Shown here in pieces: positions 26,001 to 38,000 of a stretch of DNA of 64,000 nucleotides (positions are counted from its first letter, which is position 1; the number at the start of each line of letters is the position of its first letter). The translations under genes were made by a program, and so were the position numbers. The DNA comes from Eupeodes corollae (Eukaryota; Arthropoda; Insecta; Diptera; Syrphidae), in assembly GCF_945859685.1 (NCBI RefSeq), contig NC_079147.1:52978946-53042945 (forward strand), written 5' to 3'. The notes beneath the pieces were generated by a model that did not search any database, was not told the DNA's origin, and worked only from the letters and a program-made list of their open reading frames with translations.

Positions 26001-29000
26001 TGTCTGACTTAATGATGAGTGTCAATGTTCACTAATAACTAGAAGAAAAGTTGTTAGTTGGTTAATTTGTATTAAAATGTTCCTTAATTAGTTGTTAAAC
26101 TGTTCTGTTACTTTTTTCGCTAAGAAGCTGCAAACCGCCAACTGTTTGCGTAATGTTGGCGAACCTTAAACAAAATGACAGTTGACAATTAACTGGGCGA
26201 ACACATGCGCTGCGTTCAATTTCGTGTTGGATAGGGTAATTTGGATAGGTTGATTTTTTGCTACCTTGTTAAACGATTTGATTAGCTGTATTTAGATAGC
26301 TGTCAAAAAATAAAAACAATTTTCAGCTGTCCACAAAAAGCAAAGAAACATTTAAAATTGTTGTAAGATAAAACCTTTAATGGATCAGGATGAGATTCTT
26401 CAACTTCAGAATGCTGGACACCAGACTGATGGTAAGACCTAGCAAATTGGTCGTCTACAAAACGAGAACAAAACAAGTCAATTTTAAAGTTTAAAAAATA
26501 GATCATAATTACCTTCTAAAATTCGGATTACAATTGTAGCTTCTTTATCGTCTATAATGTACAAAACAAATACAAATACAACTTCAACTAATATTTTTCA
26601 TCTTTTTGTTTACCGACAAATACAAAAACCTTAAATCAATTTTCAAGTTTCTTGAAATTCAACCATGTGTTGAATCAGCTGTTCTGTCAGATACCTACAT
26701 TCCCCAGAAATTCTTGGATACCTTTGGATTCATTTTTTGACATCTCCGCTGTTTTTGATCAGCTTTTATTTTACACGTAAAACACTAACAAAAAGGTATC
26801 TGTCTGAGATTGAACGCAGCCGTGGTGAAGCTGAACATTGTAGTACTGCTAAAGTTCAAAAGTAAAAAATCAACACGCAGCGCTGCAATGTGAAGTTTTA
26901 GTCGAAGATGAAGATGACTTCATGCTGTGCAGATTTTTGACATTTGGAAGTTTTATATGAGGGATCAAATTGAAAACTTTTAACTTGATGCTGTGCAGTT
27001 TTTGACATTTTAATGAGTTTGAAAAGAACTAAAAAAAGAAAATAGTGAATTTATTTAGCAAACACAGCATGACAACAAAACTAACGCGTTTTGGATGACA
27101 GCTTCTGCTTAAATTTTTTTAAGTTTCACGCATTGGGTAGGTTCAGATAACATAAGGGCCTTCATTTACAGTCAACTTCATTCTTTGAACGTTAATTTAT
27201 ACCAAGGCAACTAGATAGTTTTTAAATGTCATGAATTTCAAATTTAGAACTTTACTTCACAAACCTCTACTGTACGTTCACAGTACAAAAACTACCAAAC
27301 ACTATATTTTCTACAAAACACTCTTCAGGCAAGCTAAATCCCAAATTGTATTGTAAAGAAATATTAATTAATTCTTTTTTGAAATTGACAACAAATCCTT
27401 TAACAGAAAGCAATAAATGAAGTTGTGCAGAAAACAAATAAACCATAGAGCAATAAAATTCAGCTTTCTTTTGAATGAAAAAATATTATCAATTGTCATT
27501 TTGACAGATGTAAACTTAACGTGTTAAGCAGTATTCACAACGAACGATGAATAAACGAATATTCGTCGATTTTAACATTTCTTTCACATGAGAGTTTTTA
27601 ATTCATTACGAATAAAGTTTGGCTGTGACAACCGAAACCAAAACAAGAATAATTATTTAAGGTTAAGAACGCGCGATTATTTTATTCGTTGCGAGTGTGG
27701 ATAATGTGGAACGCGAATAAAGTTTGACAGTTCGTATCAACTAGAATTTTTTTCGCGACGAATACATTTATTTTCTTAAATTAATATATGATATTAAAAA
27801 GTAAAAGTATGCATCATAAATCAAATAGAAACTATATTGATAGCGTTTTGTTAAGAATTTGTGTGAAAATATGTCTTTATTGGTCGCGCTCATGTGAATA
27901 CTGCTTTAGTTAGGAAAATTTTACTTGATTAACTTTCCAGTCAACTGTCCATTAAAGTTGGATTAATTGGAAGGTAATTTATAGGCAGCTGGCCAATCAG
28001 ATAATAGACACCTAAATTACAAGTACCTTATATCGGCTGCACCAGCCCATTGTGTTTTACGAATTGTAGCTGTCAAAAGTATTGCCATCATGAAAAGCAA
28101 ACTACAAACGTAATATTTATGAACTTGAGAAGGACTTAGAGTTAGAATGCATAGTGCAGTACCCTCCATCAACTAATACTAAGCAAATTCTTACGTTCAA
28201 AAGTTTTTCGAAAAGTCAAACAGAAACGAGTAACAATACAAATTGACAGCTATTTTGCTTTATAACCTAGTTTTTGTTGCAGCTGTTCAAAATTTTTAGT
28301 TAACCTTCAATGATTTTTAAAAAGAGGATTCACTTTGAAGGCATAATCGTTTTTTAATTGCTGAATATAAAGAAACGAATTTTGTGACGTTGAGAAAAAA
28401 GTTATTAGTTGGTTTATTTGAGGTAATTATTCATTTTCTATATTAAATGTGTCAAATTGAAAATGTTGACATTTCTCCATGTTCATAGGTAAGTACGTAA
28501 CGTACTAAACGTAACGTTTTTATTTTCCGTAAGTTCCGGAAATCGTTTTTCGTCGGACATATGTAGCTCAAGCAGAGATATCGACCTTAAACAAATTTTG
28601 TTTGAAAGATAATAACAAATTCTTAAATGTTCTGACAATAGGTCCGTTCGCGTACTTTCTTCACTAAAATTCGTAATAAAGATATTTTAAAGAGTGGGGT
28701 AAAATTCTCTCACAAAAAGACAAAACTACAAAAAAGTAAGCAACAGGAAAACAACAAATTATTCCCACAATTTGACTGTCAAAAAAATATAAATTTGGAA
28801 TTATCATCGTTTCATTTTGTCCTTAGAATTTATTTATTTTTTGTTTTGTAAATGGATAAATTAAGTCAACATGAACTTTAAGCAACATCATGCTGGACTA
28901 TTATTTTTTTTATGAAAAAACTTGATTAAATTGAAACTTGAAAATTGCAATCTTGTTGCCGTTCTTTGGAAAAGAATTTATAGTTTTATAAGTGACAGCG

Positions 29001-32000
29001 AAAGCGAGCATTTTATTTGAAGTTCTATCAAGTTTGACACTTTTCACAAATCAGCCCAAAGAAATTTCTTGGGCTGAAATTCGTAGGTTAGGGAAATATT
29101 TTACTCTCTCGTGAGCGCTCTCTTTTACGAAAAACTAGGAAATTTTTGAGTACAACAGGATTTGGTTAAATTTCGTATTTTTTCGTAAAATTGGACTGTT
29201 TTAAGAGGTTACGCGAACGGACCTTTTATTGACTTTTAGAATATCCTTAAATGTCAATTTGGCTTATTGTAATAAAATAATTATTTTTGCTTGCTTGAAA
29301 TGAGCTAAGTAACTCCATAAAAGAGATTTAGTTAAATTATTTGTGAATCACACAAATTAAACTATCAAAAATCAGTGATTTGTGTGAAGTGTTGGCAGAC
29401 CTTAATAAAATTGACGTTTGTCAGTTGAGAGTTATTGAAAATGGAGCTGTCAAAAGTATTGCCATCAAAATTAATAAAAGTTGGAGTACTCTTTCTAAAA
29501 AATGTAATATCTATGCGAACATGAGATGGAACAAGCTTTAACATGGATTATTAAAGACCTTCCATCAACTTTCTTGCCTCTCTACCCTCCTCCTCCTCCA
29601 CAATCAAACCATTTGAAATCTTTCTCTGTAGGGAAATTTAATCTTCATATACAAAGAGGAATGTCTTTTGTTCGCGTTCGTTGTTATGCATTGCAGTTTA
29701 AAAATATGCATGCATATAAAATGATTCCCTTTGTGTGGGCATAAGTTTAATTATGTCCGTGTGTCTTTGGTTATATAGATTAACTTCAAATTCTTCAAGT
29801 CTATATAATTCCTTTCTCCAAGAATCATTCAGCAAGTTATAGAACCTATACTTTTCCCCCTTTCTTTCTCTTTTCTTATGGTTATTTTTTTTACTGCACT
29901 TATCTTGGCAACAAAGCAGACAAAATTTATAATCCAAAAAATCCATTCGAAAATAGGTTTTCCAAGCATTGGTCTCGATCTCGACCACCACCACTCAGAA
30001 TATAGTGTTCCTTTTTTCTTGGTGCGCTGGGTGGTGCTGATGCAACTCTATCCATATCCAATCCAAGCACGGCCGGGTGCTGCTGGGTGCTGATGCAGAG
30101 ATGCAGACATTTTTAGCACTGACAGAAAACTCGTATAAGAAGTTCATAAGTATGTGCTTCAGCACAAAATGCAAATGCCTAAGCGAAGGCCTCATTAAGT
30201 TGTATTTATAGATTTATCTTTTTATCCATGGACCCACTCATATGTACTCTATACTCATATACCTTACCTACTCGAATAATTCTCGAGAGCTAGAACTTAA
30301 ATTGCAAATAAAATTTCACAAAAATTTATTTATGGCTGATGTGAGGCAAAGGCCGTAAGAGTGTTGGGGTTGGGGCTTTTGGTTGACGACAAGAAGACGA
30401 CGAGCTACGACTTTCTTTAATCATATTTTTTTGTTTTTTTCTTTTTACAGAGGGAATGCATCTCAGTACATATTGGACAAGCTGGTGTACAAATTGGTAA
30501 TGCCTGTTGGGAGCTCTATTGCCTTGAACATGGTATTCAACCCGATGGACAGGTTAGTACTCTTTGGCGCATCTATATTCTATATACATTTCATACATTT
30601 GCAATATAATAAATGAATAAATTATTTTTAGTATAAACATCAGGAAAAAGAATCTAATTTCACACTTGCATATATTGTTCCTATAATATGCGAGTAAAAT
30701 TTGAAATGCAAATTTCTTGCAACTAGCTGCATATTTATTTATCTATAGAAAGGCTAAGGAACTTTATCGGGGTATTTTACTCAGTGATTATAAATTACCG
30801 AATGCTTTAAGGAGAATGAAGTTATTTCGAATGGAGGAAAATTTATTCTAAGGCTGTTTGCAGCTGGAGAATGAAAGATGTTGAACAATTTGTTACTTTT
30901 TGTGACACTTGTAAGTTTTATAGGAAAATAACTGTCATAAATTTTCTTTCATTCTTAGAATCAAATAGAAGAATATGACTTTATTGCAAATCTTAATATG
31001 AAGATCAAAAGAGCAAAGTAACAAATTTTAAATTAGAGTGCGGTTTGACAGCTTTAAATAAAAATGCAAAAGGTGCTATAATTGTAGGTTTTTTGAAAAG
31101 CGTTTGATGCATAGATAATAATTCAGGTTTCGTGTAGGCTTTTATAGGATGACAAGTTTATGGAAAACAGTCAATTATGGGATTGACGTTTCCTAGAAAA
31201 GAAATCCATAATAATAAAGAATGATGGGTTCAAATATCCTATAATTATAAAATTGGTTAATATAGAATCACTCAGGCAAATGAAATACTGTCAAGAAATG
31301 CGGTGAGTGAATTTTAAGGATTTGTATGTTGCAAAAATAAATATGCAGATTATGAGCAAAGTTAAAAATTTTAAATTAGATTGTGGTTTGCCAGCTTTAA
31401 ATAAAAATGAAATATGAGCTATAATTTTAGGTTTGTTGACAACCATTTGATGCAAAGATAATAATTCAGGTTTCATGTAGGCTTTTATAGGTTGACAAAT
31501 TTATAGAAAACAACTAAATTATGGGAATGACATTTTGTATGAATAAAATCCATAATAATAAAGAATGACGGGTTCAAATATCCTATAATCATAAAATTGG
31601 TTAATATAGAACACTCACCCAAATGAAATATTACTGTCATATTAAATTTCGTAGCTGTCAAGAAATGTAGTGAGTGAGTTTTAAGGATTTTTATATTGCA
31701 AATCTGGATATGAAGATCAAAAGATCAAAGTTACACATTTTAAATTAGAGTGTGGTTTGCCAGCTTGAAATACAAATGAAATAGGAGCTATAATTTTAGG
31801 TTTTTTGCCAAGCATTTGATGCATAGATAATAATTCAGGTTTGATGTAGTCTTTTATAGGATGACAAGTTTATGGAAAACAACAAAATTATGGGAATGAC
31901 GTTTCTTAGGAAAAAAATTAATAATAATAAAGAATGACGTGTTCAGAAATCCTATAAAATTAGTTGAGATATAAAACAAATGAAATGCAAATAAAATATT

Positions 32001-35000
32001 AATGTCAAATTTAATTTCGTAACTGTCAAGAAATGCGGTGAGTGCATTTTAATGAAGTTTATTCAAAAAAGATGATTGAGTTATTTCACTATTAACTAGA
32101 TTGATTGTTTTCTTGTCTTACTGCCTGAACGCAATAGACAACTGTCACTGGAACTGAATGCTACATCTAAAAGGATTGCGCTGTCAAAAACTGCATTATT
32201 TACTATTTTTTACGTTTTCAAAATGAAGGATTCAGCTTTTTAAAAATTTCATGTTTTGTTCGCATTTGTTGGGGTGAGAAGTTGAATCTTTTGTTCCAAG
32301 TTCCACAAAACCTCATGTTCGAAAAATGCTTAAATATTTTGTTCATATTCATCCATTATAATTCAACAACGAAAACACAATAAACATTCAAAAGCACTGA
32401 CATACCTGCTATATTTCTCCATAAATTTCGAAATGTCAAAATTAATATGTTAAAAGTTGGTGAACTGAGTTGTGTTCGTAACATTTAATTGAATTGAACA
32501 TTGAATTTGACAGCTATTCCCGTTGCAGTACGTCCTTTGTATACAGTAAGTCATCAATCTTAAAACACTAGGACTAGAACTATTTCTTCAACAGCGTCTT
32601 ATGATTTCTCTGTAAAACTGCGTTAAGGCTTATTTAAAGCACTATTCACATGAGCACGACCAACGAACATTCGTCAATTTTGACATTTCTTTCACATGAG
32701 AGTTTTTAATTCGTCGCGAATGAAGTTTGACTTTGACAATTGTGCCACAGCTGAAGACCATTCACCACCGAAACCGAAACAAGAATTATTTTTTTTAGGT
32801 TAAGTGCGCGCTATTATTTTATTCGTTGCGAGTGTGGATAATGTGGAACGCGAATAGAGTTTGACAGTTCGTATCAACTACAATTTCTTTCGCGACCAAT
32901 AAATTTGTTTTCTTAAATTTATTAATAAATGATATTAAAAAGTAAAAGTATGCATCATACATCAAATAGAAACTATATCGCTATCGTTTTGTTAAGACTT
33001 TGTGTGGAAATATGTCTTCAAACGTTAATAAACTGATATTTTGTAATTCATTCGTCGTTTGTAGGTCGCACTCGTGTGAATACTGCTTAAAAATGAATTT
33101 AAACTGTTTCAACACCAAAACTTACAGAAAACTAAAAAATATTACACTTTTACTTCATGCCACTTCACAATAGACATTTCGATTACATAAAAAAATAAAA
33201 AGAAACTTTATTCTTAACAAACCATTTTAGGAAATCATGATCTTTAATTCAATGAAAAAAAAAAAAACTATTATTGCTTTGAACACCGGGAAAATGATTT
33301 ATTAGCAACCTAAATACTTGCAGCTGCATACTTTTTGACTGACACTTGAAATGACAGCTTAGTTTGACAGTTATCAAATGCAGGCCGTACCGCCCTAAGA
33401 TTACAATATTGACAGTTCAGTAATTTTTACTAGAGACATTTGCTGGATTAAATGAGGTTCAATTAATTCAATTCAATTCAATTCAATTCAGTAATTTTTT
33501 AGAGACTTTTTCTGGATTAAATCAGGTTCAATTAGTTGTAATTGACGTTCACTACATAAACATTTCTTGAACGATACTGAAATCGGTAAATGGAAATAAC
33601 TGAATTATGATATAATTCTATACAACTTTAATGTCATTTAGCTGCAAACTTTTTGACTGACATTTCAAATGACAGCTTAGTTTGACAGTTATCAAATGCA
33701 GGCCGTATCGACCTGAGACTATAAAGCGAATGATCCTTTAAAATATTGACAGTTCAGTAATTTTTACTAGAGACGTTTGCTGGATTAAATCAGGTTCAAT
33801 TAAGGTCCAAAATTAGTTGAAATTGACGTTTACTGCATAAACAATTCTTGAACGATACCAAAATCGGTAAATTTAAACTAATGAATTATGATATAAAACT
33901 ATACAACTTTAATGACATTTAGTTCTTTTAAATTAAAAGGTCATTTTTTTTTTTTTAAAAGAAGAGTCATACAACTTAAAATCAGAATAATTATTGATCT
34001 ATTTAAATAAAAACAACTCAGAACGTTAGTATCAAAATAGATTTAAATAATCGGTTTAGCTAAAAATCACCTGAGAAATCAATTATCTGTTATTTATAAA
34101 TATGACCATCAACATTTCTATTTGTGGCTAGACATTTGACATAACCTATTGTTATATATTATAATACAGTCGATTGCTTATCATTTCTACAAGCTACTGC
34201 ATCAATCAATCAATTGAAGTGAAAAAATATCACTTTGAACATATTAGTTCTAGACTACATCTTATGTATTAAAGAGTACTCTTATATATTATAGAGTACT
34301 ATATTATGACAATGACCACAATAATTGTAAATAGTTGGAATGGTTCGCTGATCTTTTGTCTGTCAATCATAAGAAATTTGAACTCATAACTATAAGTCTG
34401 CGTCTATTTTATTTATCATCAAACAGATGATGCAACTTTGCTTGAACAGCGAACAATAAACAAATAAAGACTGATTGAGAGCAAAAAGAAGACAGATTAG
34501 CATTTAAATATTTCCATATCTTTGGTACATAGGAAGCCATTGAAGTTTAAGGAACAATATAAAAACAAAACTGTAACTGACAGATATGCATGACATTTCA
34601 TCAATTTAAATCCACTACAAATTGTTTGACATTTACAAATGTTTTCTGACTATTGATAAATACTCCTTCTATAATAGTTAAAATGACGTAGCAATATGTA
34701 TTTCATAATAAGTATTAAATAATTCATAACTCAAATTTGACAACTTTGAACTTTCATTGTGAACGCACCCTTAAACCATAATGACTCAATTTTCAGTGTC
34801 TTTTTGTTTCGCAATTGAAGAAGAAAAACGTTTATTAATAGGTAATTAAAGTTTATTACCAACATTTCAAGTCGTTGATGGTAATTTAAAGTATTTGTTT
34901 TTTCTGATTGACAGATACGTCAAATGCATTCAGTTTCATGTTCTTTAAGAAACTATTAATTCCACCACCAAAAATAACTGTATTGATGATTTTAATGCAG

Positions 35001-38000
35001 GTGGTGTCATTTGGCGATGAGTTTTGTTTTTTGTTGGTGAAAATAAATTTGTTTCCGGCTCATTATGAAGCTTGTCAGGACTTGAAGGTAAAACACCTGC
35101 ACTTCTGAAGTTCTTAAGGTTTGATTGCATAAATGAGTTTGACTATTTCAATTAAGTCAAACTTGAGAAGAAATGGACACAATTTCGAGCCCCTTAATCA
35201 TATAACATGCTTCAATGAATTTTAAATTGGTTTCGGAAATTGATTATGATTTCTCAATAATTTTTTCTTTATTGGAATTCCTAATCGAAAAGAACATTTA
35301 TTGCCAATATGCAGGCAGTTTCGCTTCAATGAAAGAACAATGACATCATTTTAATATTCTTCTTTTTTCAATGCAGTGGAGATATTTTAGATTCTTTTTC
35401 AATCATTATGGATGAATAATTTTTCAGGGAATTTTGTTTTTAATGTTTTATATCTTTTATTTGCATAAATAAAGATGCCATCCGATAAAACTATTGGTGG
35501 AGGTGATGATTCGTTCAACACATTCTTCAGCGAAACCGGCTCAGGAAAACACGTACCAAGGGCAGTTTTTGTTGATTTGGAACCTACAGTAGTTGGTAAG
35601 TTTTTTTAAAAATAATTTCCTTTTAATTTTAAAACAGAACTTTTTTTTGAAACATATAAACATTAAATTTAAATATAACAGAATTAATTCATTAAAATTT
35701 CATAAATCTAAGGACTTACATAAATTAGTTACACAAACAGTTTTTTTTTAAAACTCCACCACAGATTAATGCAATTCAGATTTCCAAGTAAACGAATCCA
35801 TATTAAAAACAATATTCTGAGTGCTAGTTTCTCAACAGTTTTAAAGCGGTCCTCCTTGACAGCGAATTCAAACCCTACAGTTATTATTTACTTACTTAAG
35901 TTGGTGCTATAGTCCGGGGCAAACATGGGTCTCAACTAATATGCTTCTTCAGCTGTGCGGTTCCTAGCTAGCTGTTTCCAGTTTGCCCGTCAAGTTGGCT
36001 GAGTTCCTTCTCGCGGTCTTCCTTGTTATGGCTAAATCACAAATACGCTTCAGCTTTGGCTTCACCTGACGTTTACGAGTTCAGCCATAGGAATATAATG
36101 CATGCTATCACAATGGAGCTTCGACCTCACGTTTCGTTTGACAATCGTAAGGAAAAGAACATAATGTAACGTAATGTGACTCCAAACGGAAGCTCTAGTT
36201 CAATTATCTGAACATTTGCTTTGTCTGACAGATCAACAGCTGTAAAAAAAATGTCAACAAACAAAATATTTGCTCTTTGGAAGGATGAAATAATAGAAAT
36301 GTCATTCAAAGCAACCTCGAAGCCGGCCCACGTAACGCAGACGAAGCAGCAGCCGAAGCATGTTTGTGATTCAACCATTAGATTCTTAAACTTTCCGGAG
36401 TCGAGCGTTGGTGTCCATTTGCTCTACATGACTCAGCCATGTTAGACGTTGGACTTTAATTCTTTTAACCAGTTCAGTGCTGTATGTTCTCCTTCACTCT
36501 CCATCTTTGCAGACGAGACCAAAAATATCTCAAAGAACTGTTCATGCAAGATTTATTCTTCCTTTGATTTCAGCGCTGGTGTCGTTGTCTGATTTTACAG
36601 CGGTACCAAGGTAGACAAAGTCCTTAACTACATCCATAGTGACCTTTTGTCCCAGATGTCGTCGTTCAAAGCCCTGACAAGGCTTTGATCTTTCAATTAT
36701 GTCAATATCATTTTTAGAATTTTTGCTAGATTGTGCCTCTAGGTTGACGGTTGAGTTTTGCACAATTCTTTCCAGAACGATATTAAAGATGTCGCATGAC
36801 AGTGCATCGCCTTGTCTAAAATCTTTTTTGACATCAAATGCATCGGTGAGATCTTTTCCGACCTTGATAGAGCAGCGTGCATTCTCCATCGTAATTCTTC
36901 ACAAACGGATAAGTTTGACAGGGATGCCAAAAGTAGACATTGCTCGGTAGAGCTCTTTCCTATGGATGCTGTCAGACGCGACTTTAAAATCGATAAAGAA
37001 ATGGTGGGTATCGATTTGAAGCTCCTGGGTTCTTTCCAAGATCTGCCGTAGTGTGGATATTTGGTCGACAGTGGACTTTCCTGGTCTAAAGCCACACTGA
37101 CAAGGACCTATCAGTTTGTTGACGAACGGCTTCAGACCTTCACATAATACGGCAGAAAAGATCTTATATGCAATGTTAAGGAGACTGATGCCTTCGTAGC
37201 TTGCGCAATTTACAATGACTCCTTTTTTATGTATCGGGCAAACTATGCTCAGATTCCACTGATCGGGCATGCTTTCTCCCAACCATATTTTTTAGATGAG
37301 TTGTTGCATGCTCCTTACCAATTCATCGTCTGCTGCTGTAAATAATTTGGCAGCAATGCATCCAGCTCCAGAAGCATTGTTGGACTTCAGTTTCGATATA
37401 GCAAGCGTAAGCTTGTTGGTTTTCATCGTCAAACCAGCTGTTTCGTTGTAGTGGTCGTACAAAACTTAGCACTTCAAAGACGGCATCTATGATGGCTGCA
37501 AGACAATGTTGATACTGGTTTTTAATGCTTAATGCAGGCAGCATAGGATTTTCTAAGAGGTTGTTAAAGACTTGATGGAAAAATGACGTCCAACGTCTTC
37601 TAACAGGATCAGGACATTTGTACCTTAACTCAAATGGTTCGAGTCAATGAAGAACCTTTGGAATGTTCGTATATTTTTTCTACTTGAGAAGTATCGTTCG
37701 TCGATGGCAATTGATTGATCAGGAGATTTCCATGTCAAGATGTGAGAACTGCTACTACCAAATCGTCTCGCCTGAATCCGTTGTCGAAGGTGGTGTCGTG
37801 AAGGCTGTATCTCCCGATTGTTCCACCAAAGATATCTTCTCTTCCTATCTTAGTGTTAAAATCTCCTAGAACAATTTTAATGCCATAGTCAGGGCACTGT
37901 TCATATGTTTTGTCCAAGAGCTCGAGGAATATGCTTTTGGTGACTGCATCTGCGCATATGAGGCTTATGTTGACAAATTTAGCCTTGATGTTGCTGTTGA

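Noticed and set aside
29526..30195. Overlapping frames on both strands
   Set aside because: Proline-run and low-complexity translations on both strands, no conservation evidence; likely chance in a slightly GC-richer patch.
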